Of a DNA stretch of 64,000 bases, positions 27,963 to 36,578 are shown piece after piece; within the stretch, counting starts at the first letter, position 1; every line of letters starts with the position of its first letter. Origin of the DNA: Solimonas sp036405815 (GTDB lineage Bacteria > Pseudomonadota > Gammaproteobacteria > Nevskiales > Nevskiaceae); NCBI GenBank assembly GCA_036405815.1, contig DASWWX010000019.1, forward strand, positions 1 through 64,000, given 5' to 3'. The translations under genes were made by a program, and so were the position numbers. The notes beneath the pieces are model-generated. The model ran no database searches. It was not told the origin of the DNA and was given only the letters and a program-made list of their open reading frames with translations.

Positions 27963-29089
27963 TGGAGAGCGCCGCACCGCTGCCGCCGCCGCTGACGCAG
28001 ATCCCGGCCGGGATCGCCGCCGTCGCCGACTACGAACCCTATGCGCGCGAGCGCATGAGCGCGGCGGCCTGGGCCTATTTCAACGGTGGCGCCGCCGAGG
28101 AAGCGACGCTGCAGGACAACCGTGCCGCTTACGCGCGGCTGCGCCTGTGCCCGCGCGTGCTGACGCCGCTGGCCGGCGGCGGCACGCAGCTCGAGCTGTT
28201 CGGCCAACGCTATGAGCATCCGATCTTCGTCGCGCCGATCGCGTTCCAGCGCCTGGCGCACGCCGAGGGCGAACGCGCGATGGCGCTCGGCGCCTCGGCG
28301 CTGAAAGCCGGCATGGTCGTCAGCACGCAAGCGAGCCTGCCGCTGGCGGACATCGCCGCCGCTGCGCGGGCGCCGCTGTGGTTCCAGCTCTACTTCCAGC
28401 CGCATCGCGACGACACGCGAACACTGGTCGAGCGCGCAACGGCGGCCGGCTACGGCGCGCTGGTGGTCACCGTCGATGCGCCAGTTTCAGGCCTGCGCAA
28501 CCGCGAACAGCGCGCCGGCTTCTCGCTGCCGCCCGGCGTCGAGGCGGTGAATCTGCGCGGTCTGCGCCCGCTGCCCCCGCAGACCGCGCGCGCCGGCGAC
28601 AGCGCGCTGTTCGGCAGCACGCTGCTCGACGCGCTGCCGACCTGGAAGGACCTGGCCTGGCTGCGCGCGCAGACGCGGCTGCCGATCCTGCTCAAGGGCG
28701 TGCTGTCGCCGCAGGATGCGCGCCGCGCGCTCGACGCGGGCGTCGACGGCCTGATCGTCTCCAACCACGGCGGGCGCACACTCGACACCGTGCCGGCGAC
28801 GATCGACGCATTGCCCCTGATCGCCGACGCGGTCGGCACGCAACTGCCGCTGCTGCTCGACGGCGGCATCCGTCGCGGCACCGACATCCTCAAGGCGCTG
28901 GCGCTGGGCGCCTCGGCGGTGCTGGTCGGCCGTCCCTGCATCCACGGCCTGGCCGCCGCGGGCGCGGTCGGCGTTGCGCACGTGCTGCACCTGCTGCGCA
29001 CCGAGCTGGAGATCGCGATGGCACTCAGCGGCTGCCGTCGTCTGGCCGACATCGACCGCGCCGTGCTGTGGCCGCCGCGCGACCCGTAA
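27962..29089 (+). CDS. FMN-dependent alpha-hydroxy-acid dehydrogenase (lactate oxidase/LldD-like)
   Basis: Oxidises an L-2-hydroxy acid using FMN; lactate is the likeliest substrate but unproven. The 375-residue product has the family TIM-barrel landmarks: YFNGGAAEEATLQDN (N-terminal FMN site), PIFVAPIAFQRLAH, WFQLYFQ, LVVTVDAP, LLKGVLS, SNHGGRTLD with catalytic His near residue 269, and DGGIRRGTDILKALALGASA binding the FMN phosphate. It overlaps piuC by one base, so the pair is one operon. No membrane-anchoring loop is obvious. Confidence 0.9.
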   Translation: MESAAPLPPPLTQIPAGIAAVADYEPYARERMSAAAWAYFNGGAAEEATLQDNRAAYARLRLCPRVLTPLAGGGTQLELFGQRYEHPIFVAPIAFQRLAHAEGERAMALGASALKAGMVVSTQASLPLADIAAAARAPLWFQLYFQPHRDDTRTLVERATAAGYGALVVTVDAPVSGLRNREQRAGFSLPPGVEAVNLRGLRPLPPQTARAGDSALFGSTLLDALPTWKDLAWLRAQTRLPILLKGVLSPQDARRALDAGVDGLIVSNHGGRTLDTVPATIDALPLIADAVGTQLPLLLDGGIRRGTDILKALALGASAVLVGRPCIHGLAAAGAVGVAHVLHLLRTELEIAMALSGCRRLADIDRAVLWPPRDP

Positions 29090-29126
29090 CGACATCCCGC
29101 CGCCTCCACGCCCCGCCTTCGCAACA

Positions 29127-29158
29127 GAAAAGCCCCGGACGCTGTGCGCGTCCGGGGC
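29127..29158 (-). terminator. Rho-independent terminator of the Fiu-like receptor
   Basis: On the minus strand a perfect 11-bp stem GCCCCGGACGC / GCGTCCGGGGC with a 5-base loop is followed by TTTTC. It lies about 48 bp past the receptor stop and also sits after the convergent dehydrogenase gene, where no T-run follows on the plus strand. Confidence 0.85.
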
Positions 29159-29205
29159 AGGCGGACCACTGGAGGCGGTCGGAGGGGTGACGTTGGCCGC
29201 GGGCT

Positions 29206-31572
29206 TCAGAAGCGGTAGTCGGCGCTCAGCAGGAACGCGCGCGGCGCGCCCAGCGTGACGCGCTGCGCCGCCCAGTTGGACGACACCGCGTACAGCTCAT
29301 CGGTGAGGTTGTCGATGTTCAGGCGCAGCGTCAGCTGCGGCAGCACGTCGTAGGACGCCACCGCATTGATAACCGTGTAGCCCGGCAGATCGCCGAAGTT
29401 GCCGTTGGGGATGATGCGGTCGGCATCATCCGGACGACCCGCGACCGAATCGTCGACGTGACGCACGCCGCCGCCGACCGTCAGGCTGTTGGCGAAGCGA
29501 TAGGTCGTCCACAGATTGGCGGTGAACTTGGGCGTGAACGCGAGCTGGTCGCCGTTGGTGCCGAGCGGACCGGCCACCAGCGCCGGGCAGGCATCGGCCG
29601 TCGCGCCGGCCTGGTAATCGGTCGGGTTGGCGCGGCAGCGCGCTTCGTCCAACGCCTGGCTGTGCTTGCGCTCGCTGTCGAGAATGCCGACGCCAGCGAA
29701 CACCGACCAGGCGTCGCTGATCTTGCCGGCGGCGCTCAGCTCGATGCCCTGCACGATCTGCTTGCCATAGCCCTGCAGCGTGGTCACGGTCTCGCCGGCC
29801 TGGCGGCCGCTGATCGCGACGTTGCGACGTTCGGTCTGGAACAGCGCGACGGTGGTCAGCAGGCGGTCGCCGAAGAACTCCCACTTGGCGCCGACTTCGA
29901 GGTTGATCGCGCGCTGCACCTTGGCGTCTTCGCTGTTCTGGCCGCCGAGGCCCGGGAAGGCGTTGTCGCCTTCGCGCGAGATGTCCTGGCTGGACAGGAA
30001 CGAACCCGGCGGCAGCGCCGACAGACCCACGGCGGCGTACAGGCTGCCGTTCTCGGCCGGCTTGTACACCACGCCGAGCTTGCCGCTGAGCGTGGTTTCG
30101 CTGACCCTGAAATCGTCGGCCGCGCTCTGCGGCGTGCCATCGGCGTTGCGGCTGTCCAGCTCGACCGTATAGCGCTCACCGCGCAGGCCGCCGGTGAGCT
30201 GCCACTGCTCGTTGAACTGGACCGTGTCGTAGGCGTACAGCGCGATCGTGTCGATGCGCACCGCACTGGTCTGCGTCGCCACCGGCGCCACGCCCGGCGC
30301 GCGATCCGGATCCGGATTGAAGAGGTCGGTGCCCGGCGCGGCCAGCGTCGGGAAGCGATCGGAATCCGACTGCTCACGCGTCAGTTCCAGACCCGCGGCG
30401 AGGCTGTGCTGCAGCGAACCGGTGGCGAAGCGCGTCGACAGATTGGTGAGATTGGTCAGCGATTCCGTTTCGCGCGCGAAGAACTGCGTCTGCGTCGTGA
30501 CCTGCTGCGTGTCGGCGGCGTAGGCGGTCGGCACCGTGTAGCGCGCGTCGCGCTCGGTCTGGCCCCAGCGCGTCTGATTGCTGATCGTCAGATCCGACGA
30601 CAGGTCGTGTTCGATGCGAGCCAGCAGCGCATTGGAGGTGACATCGTCATAGTCCGAGCGCAGGCCGTAGAAGTTGTCGCGGTCGTCTTCGCGCGAGGCC
30701 GGATCGAATCGCATCATGCCGTCGATGAACGCAGCGGGCACGCCCCAGTCCGGGCGGTCTTCCTGCTTCAGATACTGGTAGCTGGCGATGACGCGCGTCG
30801 CCGTGCCCAGGCCAAAACCGATCGTCGGTGCGAGGCCGAAGCTGCGCGCCTCGGCCAGGTCGCGGCCGGCGACGCCGCCGTCCTGCACCAGCAGATTCAG
30901 GCGCGCCGCGGTGGTGGCGCCCAGAACCTTGTTGAGATCGGCGGTGGCGCGCAGGCGCGCGTCCGAGTCGTACTCGTCGAAGCCGTAGCTGGCGCCGACG
31001 CTGTAGGCGTCTTCCAGCTTCGCGGTCTTGGTGACCAGATTGACGTAACCGCCGGCGCCGCCGCGGCCGTTGTCGGCCGCCGGGCCCTTGGCCACTTCCA
31101 CCTGCTCGACGTTGAAGATGTCGCGGCTGTAGCTGCCGCTGTCGCGCGCACCGTCGAAGAAGATGTTGCCGCTGCTGTCGAAGCCGCGCATCTGGAAGTT
31201 GTTGGTGTTGGTGCTGAAGCCGTTCTCGCCGGCGCTGAAGCTGATGCTCGGCGTATTGCTCAGCACATCGGTCAGATCCTGCGCGCCCTGCTCGCGATAG
31301 ACCGACTGCGGAATGATCGACAGCGTCTGCGGCGTATCCACGAGCGGCGCGGTGAACTTCGGCGACATCGGCCCCGGCGCCGGCAGCGCCTCGCCCTGCA
31401 CCGTGATCGGCGGCAGGGCCTGTGCCGCATCCGCAGCCGCGTCCAGGTTCGTATCGGCGGACTGCGCGACGGCGGTCGTCGTCGCAAGACCCGCCCAGGC
31501 CCCACCGCACAGAACGGCGGCGGCAATCGGCTGCAGGCGGAACGTGGGGGTGCGCGAACGCTTGGAACGCAT
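29206..31572 (-). CDS. fiu: TonB-dependent catecholate siderophore receptor (Fiu-like)
   Basis: Imports ferric catecholate compounds across the outer membrane with TonB energy. The 788-residue product has a signal peptide (cleavage after AGLATTTAVAQ), a plug domain (PLVDTPQTLSIIPQSVYREQ, FQMRGFDSSGNIFFDGARD, EVAKGPAADNGRGGAGGYVN) and a 22-strand-type barrel ending LLSADYRF with the terminal Phe. The VDTPQTLS pattern and the paired piuC gene point to the Fiu class. I start at MRSKRSRTPT with a GGGAGA site. A Fur box lies 76 bp upstream and a terminator after the stop. Confidence 0.9.
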   Translation of the reverse strand: MRSKRSRTPTFRLQPIAAAVLCGGAWAGLATTTAVAQSADTNLDAAADAAQALPPITVQGEALPAPGPMSPKFTAPLVDTPQTLSIIPQSVYREQGAQDLTDVLSNTPSISFSAGENGFSTNTNNFQMRGFDSSGNIFFDGARDSGSYSRDIFNVEQVEVAKGPAADNGRGGAGGYVNLVTKTAKLEDAYSVGASYGFDEYDSDARLRATADLNKVLGATTAARLNLLVQDGGVAGRDLAEARSFGLAPTIGFGLGTATRVIASYQYLKQEDRPDWGVPAAFIDGMMRFDPASREDDRDNFYGLRSDYDDVTSNALLARIEHDLSSDLTISNQTRWGQTERDARYTVPTAYAADTQQVTTQTQFFARETESLTNLTNLSTRFATGSLQHSLAAGLELTREQSDSDRFPTLAAPGTDLFNPDPDRAPGVAPVATQTSAVRIDTIALYAYDTVQFNEQWQLTGGLRGERYTVELDSRNADGTPQSAADDFRVSETTLSGKLGVVYKPAENGSLYAAVGLSALPPGSFLSSQDISREGDNAFPGLGGQNSEDAKVQRAINLEVGAKWEFFGDRLLTTVALFQTERRNVAISGRQAGETVTTLQGYGKQIVQGIELSAAGKISDAWSVFAGVGILDSERKHSQALDEARCRANPTDYQAGATADACPALVAGPLGTNGDQLAFTPKFTANLWTTYRFANSLTVGGGVRHVDDSVAGRPDDADRIIPNGNFGDLPGYTVINAVASYDVLPQLTLRLNIDNLTDELYAVSSNWAAQRVTLGAPRAFLLSADYRF

Positions 31573-31647
31573 CGGAGAATCTCCCGGGGGCTGTCTTGGA
31601 ATCGTGTGGCGCGCCGGCATCGGGGCCGGCGCCGCGATCGCGATTCT

Positions 31648-31668
31648 AAATGAGTATGTTTCTCATTT
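31648..31668. promoter_or_regulatory. Fur box upstream of the Fiu-like receptor
   Basis: A perfect 7-bp inverted repeat AAATGAG / CTCATTT around a 7-base centre (TATGTTT). The 21-bp site differs at only two central positions from the common proteobacterial Fur-box form with TGAGAAT/ATTCTCA. It lies 76-96 bp upstream of the receptor start and indicates iron-repressed transcription. Confidence 0.85.
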
Positions 31669-31737
31669 CAAAACGACGGGACGAGATCCGGCGGGCCCGG
31701 ACCGCACACCGCTCGGGCCGCGGGGAACCGACGCGCC

Positions 31738-32481
31738 TCAGCCCCCGATGCGCAACAGCGAACTCGACGCCTGGGCGTTGGATTCTGCGGTCTTCATCAG
31801 CTTGACCTGCAGTTCGAACTGGCGCGCGAGACTGATCATGTTGACCATCGTCTCGGGCAGATTGACGTTGCTGGATTCCAGCATGCCGGCGCTGAGCACA
31901 TTGCCCGAAGCCGGCGGCGGCGCATCCGCGGGCTTGCCGCGCATCAGGCCGTCGGCACCGCGCGTGAGTTGATCCGGCCGCGCACTGACGATCTTCAGAC
32001 GCGCGACGGTACTGAGCGTTTCGGCGCCCTGCCCCAGCGGCACGATCGAAACGGTGCCATCGCCGCCGATTTGCAGGCCGCCATGCGGCGGCAGCGATAC
32101 CAACCCGCCGTCGGACAGCACCGGCAGGCCGGCAGCGGTGCGCAGCTGGCCATTGGCATCCAGCTGCAGGTCGCCAGCCTTGGTGTAGGCCTCGCTGCCG
32201 TCAAGGGCCTGCACCGCGAGCCAGGCATCGTCACGCAGCGCGATGTCGAGGTCGCGGCCGGTCTGCTGTATCGCCCCACCGCGCGCGTCCCAGCCTTCGT
32301 CGGCGGCGGTGGATGCCACGCGCGTCGGCAGCCCGGCACCGTTCACCGGTGCGGCGGCGGCGTTGAGCAACTGCGCACGAAAACCGACCGTCGAGGCGTT
32401 GGCGAGGTTGTGGCTGTTCGCGGCCTGCGCCCGCAGCGTCTGCGTGGCGCCGGTCATCGCGATGTAGAGCGCGCGGTCCAT
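31738..32481 (-). CDS. flgF: Flagellar proximal rod protein FlgF
   Basis: A proximal rod subunit. The 247-residue product begins MDRALYIAMTGATQTLRAQA, with NSHNLANASTVGFRAQLLNA, and ends with the conserved LESSNVNLPETMVNMISLAR and FELQVKLMKTAESN helices. It is the last gene of flgBCDEF here. In most genomes flgG follows directly; here the iron-uptake genes lie between. Confidence 0.96.
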   Translation of the reverse strand: MDRALYIAMTGATQTLRAQAANSHNLANASTVGFRAQLLNAAAAPVNGAGLPTRVASTAADEGWDARGGAIQQTGRDLDIALRDDAWLAVQALDGSEAYTKAGDLQLDANGQLRTAAGLPVLSDGGLVSLPPHGGLQIGGDGTVSIVPLGQGAETLSTVARLKIVSARPDQLTRGADGLMRGKPADAPPPASGNVLSAGMLESSNVNLPETMVNMISLARQFELQVKLMKTAESNAQASSSLLRIGG

Positions 32482-32506
32482 GTCGGTCTCGTCTCAGCGT
32501 CCGCGA

Positions 32507-33727
32507 TCAGCGGATGTTGAGCACGGTCTGCGTGACCTGATCGGCGGTCGAGATCATCTGCGCATTCGCCTGGAAATTGCGCTGCGCGGTGATCATGTTG
32601 ACCAGCTGTTCGGTCAGATCGACGTTGGAACCTTCGAGCGCGCCGGATTGCACCAGACCGAAGTTGGTCGAGCCGGCCGGGCCGCGGATCACCTGACCGG
32701 AGGCATAGGTCTCGGCCCAGCCGCTGTTGCCGAGCTGCTGCAGCCCCTGCGGGTTGGCGAAGTTGGCGAGCGCGAGCTGGCCCAGCGGCGTTGCCTGGCC
32801 GTTGGTGTAGCGCGCCTGGACGATGCCTTCCTGCGTGATCTCGATGCCGGTCAGGCGACCGGCGGCATAGCCGTCCTGCGTCAGCGACGCGACGCCGAAG
32901 CTGCTACCGAACTGCGTCGAATCACCAAGCGCCAGCGTCAGGTTCATCGCCGCGGCGCCGGTGGTCGGCGTGAATCCCGCCAGCGTCAACAAGCCGTCCG
33001 ATGGCGTCAGCAGCTCGCCGGTATCTGAGTACGTCAGCGCATTGAGGCCGCCGACGTCGGTGCCGTCGACCTGCAATTGCACGTTCCAGGTGTTGGCGCC
33101 GGCGTCCTTGATGAAATAGAGGTTGCCGGTATGGGCCACGCCCAGCGAGTCATACAGGGTGACCGAGGTCGTGTGGTTGTAGCTGGTTGGGTCGGTGGCG
33201 GCGAACGGCGTCGTCGCCGGCGGCTGCGCGTTGGCCGGCAGATTGATGTCGGCGTTGACGCGGGTACTGGCGGCCGGCGGGTTGTCGCCGGTGCGCAATT
33301 GCAGGTCGCTGAGCCGCGCCGTGTCGAAGCTGGTTCCGCCGCGCACCGGCGGGAACACCTGCAGGCGCTGGCCGGCAGCGTTGACGACGTAGCCATTGCG
33401 GTCGGTGCCGAAGGCACCGGCGCGCGAGTACACCGTCGCGCCGTTGTCGGAGAGCGTGAAGAACCCTTCGCCGGACAAGGCCAGATCCAGCTGGCTGCCG
33501 GTGGTCGTGATCGAGCCCTGCTCGAACTGCTGCGAGACCCGCGACACGCTGGTGCCGATGCCGGTGGCATTGGAGGCCAGGCCATAGGACGAGATCGGGA
33601 ACAGGTCGGCGAATTCGGCGCGCGATTCCTTGTAGCCGGTCGTATTGACGTTGGCGATGTTGTTGGCGGTGACGCTGAGGTCCGCCGAGGCGGCGTTGAG
33701 GCCGGACAAAGCAATGCGGAACGGCAT
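32507..33727 (-). CDS. flgE: Flagellar hook protein FlgE
   Basis: The hook subunit. The 406-residue product starts MPFRIALSGLNAASADLSVT, followed by ANNIANVNTTGYKESRAEFA and LDLALSGEGFFTLSDNGATV, and ends GALEGSNVDLTEQLVNMITA with NFQANAQMISTADQVTQTVL. An AGGAGG ribosome site fixes this start. Central hook domains (residues about 140-320) are beta-rich. It follows flgD by 13 bp. Confidence 0.97.
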   Translation of the reverse strand: MPFRIALSGLNAASADLSVTANNIANVNTTGYKESRAEFADLFPISSYGLASNATGIGTSVSRVSQQFEQGSITTTGSQLDLALSGEGFFTLSDNGATVYSRAGAFGTDRNGYVVNAAGQRLQVFPPVRGGTSFDTARLSDLQLRTGDNPPAASTRVNADINLPANAQPPATTPFAATDPTSYNHTTSVTLYDSLGVAHTGNLYFIKDAGANTWNVQLQVDGTDVGGLNALTYSDTGELLTPSDGLLTLAGFTPTTGAAAMNLTLALGDSTQFGSSFGVASLTQDGYAAGRLTGIEITQEGIVQARYTNGQATPLGQLALANFANPQGLQQLGNSGWAETYASGQVIRGPAGSTNFGLVQSGALEGSNVDLTEQLVNMITAQRNFQANAQMISTADQVTQTVLNIR

Positions 33728-33740
33728 GGGGCGAATCCTC

Positions 33741-34400
33741 CTAGAGAATCTGTTGCACATCGGCCAGCGCCACCGGCGCCAGCCCTTCGAGTTCCAGCGA
33801 CAGGCCGCCGGTGCCGAGCGCGACGCTGCGCACCTGGCCCACGGCCAGCGTGTCGAGCGCGATCTGCGACGTACCGTCGCCGCTGCGCGCCCGCAGCGTG
33901 TAGTTGCCGGCCGGCAGGCGATCGCCGTTGGCGTCGAGTCCGTCCCAGCTGAAATGGCGGGTGCCGGCCGGCTGCGTGCCGAGATCCAGACGACGCACGA
34001 CCTGGCCGCTGGCATCGACGATCTCGACGTTGAGCGTGCCGCTGGCCGGCAGCGTCGCAGCGCCGCGCAGCTCGCCCGACTCCGGCAGCCAGCCGCGATC
34101 GCTGGGCACCAGCACGCCGCGGCCGACAAGCTGCGCGGCCTGAAGCGTCTGGTTGGCGGTCAGCGACGACGACAGGCCGCCAAAGGCATCGTTGAGCTGC
34201 TGGATGCCGGAGACGGTACTGAACTGTGCGATCTGGCTCAGGAACTCGCCGCTCTCCATCGGCTTGAACGGGTCCTGGTTCTGCAGCTGCGTGGTCATCA
34301 GGCGCAGGAACTCGGCCTGGCCAAGCTCCTGCTTCTTGGTGGACGGCGCCTGCAGCGCGAGGCCGAGATCGGCGTAAGGATTGGTGGCGTCGACGGCCAT
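33741..34400 (-). CDS. flgD: Flagellar hook cap protein FlgD
   Basis: Caps the growing hook and directs FlgE addition. The 219-residue product has the conserved N-terminus LGQAEFLRLMTTQLQNQDPF, KPMESGEFLSQIAQFSTVSG and IQQLND, then FlgD Ig-like (RRLDLGTQPAGTRHFSWDGL, LPAGNYTLRA) and tudor-like regions. It lies between flgC and flgE. Confidence 0.96.
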   Translation of the reverse strand: MAVDATNPYADLGLALQAPSTKKQELGQAEFLRLMTTQLQNQDPFKPMESGEFLSQIAQFSTVSGIQQLNDAFGGLSSSLTANQTLQAAQLVGRGVLVPSDRGWLPESGELRGAATLPASGTLNVEIVDASGQVVRRLDLGTQPAGTRHFSWDGLDANGDRLPAGNYTLRARSGDGTSQIALDTLAVGQVRSVALGTGGLSLELEGLAPVALADVQQIL

Positions 34401-34415
34401 GCGAGTGCTTTTCCG

Positions 34416-34820
34416 TTACTTGCCGAGCGTCAGCGTGCGCAGCGCCAGATCCTTGGCGGTGTTCATCACTTCGACGCTGGATTGATAGGAGCGCGAGGCG
34501 GAGATCATGTTGACCATCTCCTCGACGACATTGACGTTGGGTGCGTAGACATAGCCTTCGGTATCCGCGAGCGGATGGCCGGGCTCGTAGCGCTTGGCGG
34601 CCGGGGCCTGGCTTTCGACCACACCGAGCACCTGTACCGAGGCCTCCGCGGCGCCGGGTTCGGCCACGGCCTTGAACACCGGCAGACGCGCCTTGTAGAC
34701 GCTGTCGGCATCGCCGGAGACGGCGTCGGCGTTGGCCAGGTTGCTGGCGACGGTGTTGAGCCGCACCGACTGCGCGGACAGCGCGCTGCCGGCGATATCG
34801 AAGATCCGGAACGAGGACAT
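34416..34820 (-). CDS. flgC: Flagellar proximal rod protein FlgC
   Basis: A proximal rod subunit. The 134-residue product begins MSSFRIFDIAGSALSAQSVR, followed by LNTVASNLANADAVSG, VYKARLPVF and the C-terminal YAPNVNVVEEMVNMISASRS with YQSSVEVMNTAKDLALRTL. The start is fixed by family length and lies 2 bp after flgB. Confidence 0.96.
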   Translation of the reverse strand: MSSFRIFDIAGSALSAQSVRLNTVASNLANADAVSGDADSVYKARLPVFKAVAEPGAAEASVQVLGVVESQAPAAKRYEPGHPLADTEGYVYAPNVNVVEEMVNMISASRSYQSSVEVMNTAKDLALRTLTLGK

Positions 34821-34822
34821 GG

Positions 34823-35185
34823 CTATTGCCCGGTGAGCGCGGTCAGCATCGATTTGATGCGGCCGTCGAGAAAGCCGAGGCTGGCCTGGTAGCGCAACGC
34901 CGCTTCCGCGAACTGCGCCTGCTCGGTCTGCACGTCCACGGTGTTGCCGTCGGCGCTGGGCTGCGTGGCGATGCGGTATTTCGGGGACTGCGTCGCCGCG
35001 GTCGATGCCGCACCCTGCGCGACGCCTTGCGCGGTCTGCGCCAGCACCTCGCGGAAATCCAGATCGCGCGCCTTGAAGCCCGGCGTATCGGCATTGGCCA
35101 GATTGGCGGCGATCATCTCCATGCGCCGGCGCTGGATGTCCAGAGCCTGGGCGTGAATGCCGAATAGAGCGTCGGTTGCGGCCAT
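34823..35185 (-). CDS. flgB: Flagellar proximal rod protein FlgB
   Basis: A proximal rod subunit and first gene of flgBCDEF. The 120-residue product begins MAATDALFGIHAQALDIQRR, followed by MIAANLANADTPGFKARDLD and the C-terminal EAALRYQASLGFLDGRIKSM. An AGGAGG site lies upstream, and a sigma-54-type promoter is 48 bp before the ATG. Confidence 0.96.
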   Translation of the reverse strand: MAATDALFGIHAQALDIQRRRMEMIAANLANADTPGFKARDLDFREVLAQTAQGVAQGAASTAATQSPKYRIATQPSADGNTVDVQTEQAQFAEAALRYQASLGFLDGRIKSMLTALTGQ

Positions 35186-35232
35186 GCTGCCTCCTCTCCC
35201 CGCGCACGGAATGCGAGGTTCGGAGGGGGTCT

Positions 35233-35248
35233 TACAAGGCCTGTGCCA
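35233..35248 (-). promoter_or_regulatory. Sigma-54-type promoter of flgB
   Basis: On the minus strand TGGCAC, AGGCC, TTGTA: a perfect -24 element and spacing with T instead of C in the -12 GC. It predicts a start near 35222 and a leader of roughly 37 bases ahead of flgBCDEF. Confidence 0.75.
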
Positions 35249-35258
35249 GCAACCTCGC

Positions 35259-35527
35259 TAGGGCCTGTTAACGCCAAATGGCGCGCTGCGTTGCTGCCGG
35301 ATTTGCGGCCAGGCAAGGCGCGACGAAGGAATTTGGTGGTTCCAAATGACTGAGGAGCAACGCCGCATGGCCGCAAAGCCGGCAGCAACCCTTCGGGGCG
35401 GGGCCGCTCTGGCGCATCCCGGCGTCACTCGTCGCTCCTGTACGTCCAGTACAGCACGCTCCTCGTTCCTTGGCCTGCGCCAGAGCGTCCTCCGCCGCAG
35501 CGTGCCATTTGGCGTTAACAGACCCTA
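35259..35527. mobile_element. MITE-like element with 24-bp terminal inverted repeats
   Basis: A 269-bp non-coding element between flgB and cheV. Its ends, 35259-35282 and 35504-35527, are inverted copies matching at 23 of 24 positions, with the common core TGTTAACGCCAAATGGC. Both ends carry TA at the border, fitting a TA target duplication as made by IS630/mariner-type transposases. Inside are two further arms: 35290-35310 pairs with 35369-35389 (20 of 21), and 35406-35416 pairs perfectly with 35476-35486. No open frame suggests a transposase. The right end supplies the TAG stop of cheV. Family assignment is inferred. Confidence 0.75.
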
Positions 35528-36466
35528 GGCTGCCTGCGCCGCCGGCAACACCGCCTGCGCGCGCTCCAGCACCGCCTGCGCCAGTTCGTCGGCACCGAAC
35601 TTGGCGATGAAGCGGTCGGCCCCGACCTTCTGCACCATCGCGTTGTTGAACACGCCGGACAGCGACGAGTGCAGCAGCACATAAAGATCGCGCAGGCGCG
35701 GATCGCGACGGATTTCCGTCGTCAGCGTGTAGCCGTCCATGTACGGCATCTCCACGTCCGACAACACCATCAGCAGCCGTTCCGATGGCGGCCCGGACGC
35801 CGCCATCGCCTGCAGCTGGCGCAGCGCCTCGCGGCCGTCCGGCACCAGCAGCGCCTCGACGCCGATCGACTGCAGCACTTTCTCGATCTGGTTGCGCGCC
35901 ACGCGCGAGTCGTCGGCCACCAGGATCTTGAGCCCCTCGATATGCACGCGCCGTGCCCGATCGAGCAGCGCGGCGTCCAGACCCGGCGTCTCGCCGCTGA
36001 CCTCCGCCAGCACCTTTTCCAGATCGATGATCTCGACCAGTTGCTCGTGGTGGCGCGTGATCGCGGTCAGGTAGCCCTCGCCGGCGCTCAACGGCGGTGG
36101 TTCGAGCTGCGCGACGTCGACATGCACGATGCGGTCGACCTGGCTGACCAGGAAGCCCTGCACCGAGCGATTGAACTCGGCGACGATCACGTGCGCCGCG
36201 GGGGCCTCACCCAGCGCCTCGCCACCGATCGCACGCTGCAGGTCGATGACCGGAATCACGCGACCGCGGATATCGGCGACGCCGCGGATGTGCGGGTGCG
36301 CGCCCGGCATCCGCGACAGCGGCGGACAGCGGATCACTTCCTGCACCTTGAATACGTTGACGCCAAAAATCTGGCGCGGCCCGATGCGGAACAGCAATAG
36401 CGCCAGGCGGTTGTGCCCGGCCAGCTGGGTGCTGCGGTCGATGCTTTCCAGAAGTCCGGTGGCCAT
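35525..36466 (-). CDS. cheV: Chemotaxis coupling protein CheV
   Basis: CheV couples chemoreceptors to CheA and may act as a phosphate sink. The 313-residue product has an N-terminal CheW-like domain (FGVNVFKVQEVIRCPPLSRM, GVADIRGRVIPVIDLQRAIG) and a C-terminal receiver (KILVADDSRVARNQIEKVLQ, MVLSDVEMPYMDGYTLTTEI, with the phospho-acceptor Asp in SDVEMP). I start at MATGLLESID. Its stop lies inside the MITE right end. A weak sigma-28-type site precedes it. cheV next to flgA/flgB is common in polar-flagellate gammaproteobacteria. Confidence 0.95.
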   Translation of the reverse strand: MATGLLESIDRSTQLAGHNRLALLLFRIGPRQIFGVNVFKVQEVIRCPPLSRMPGAHPHIRGVADIRGRVIPVIDLQRAIGGEALGEAPAAHVIVAEFNRSVQGFLVSQVDRIVHVDVAQLEPPPLSAGEGYLTAITRHHEQLVEIIDLEKVLAEVSGETPGLDAALLDRARRVHIEGLKILVADDSRVARNQIEKVLQSIGVEALLVPDGREALRQLQAMAASGPPSERLLMVLSDVEMPYMDGYTLTTEIRRDPRLRDLYVLLHSSLSGVFNNAMVQKVGADRFIAKFGADELAQAVLERAQAVLPAAQAA

Positions 36467-36490
36467 GTCGTTGAGTTCCGTACCCTGCGC

Positions 36491-36518
36491 GTATCGGCAG
36501 GTCACGCACCGAACTTGA
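36491..36518 (-). promoter_or_regulatory. Candidate sigma-28 promoter of cheV
   Basis: On the minus strand TCAAGTTC, 12 bases, GCCGATAC: close to the FliA consensus but with a one-base longer spacer and C at the last -10 position. It is 25 bp upstream of the cheV ATG. Confidence 0.5.
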
Positions 36519-36551
36519 GCGCCGGCCGACAACAGCAGCCGCCGGCCCGTC

Positions 36552-36567
36552 TGGCACGTCGCTTGTA
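36552..36567 (+). promoter_or_regulatory. Sigma-54-type promoter upstream of flgA
   Basis: TGGCACGTCGCTTGTA matches the -24 element perfectly, with TTGTA in place of TTGCA at -12. The predicted transcript start would fall almost on the assigned flgA ATG, so either the mRNA is nearly leaderless or flgA starts a little downstream. Confidence 0.6.
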
Positions 36568-36578
36568 AGACCGGAGCC

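Noticed and set aside
29458..31653. 731-codon open frame opposite the Fiu-like receptor
   Set aside because: Antisense shadow; the receptor is complete with signal peptide, plug and barrel.
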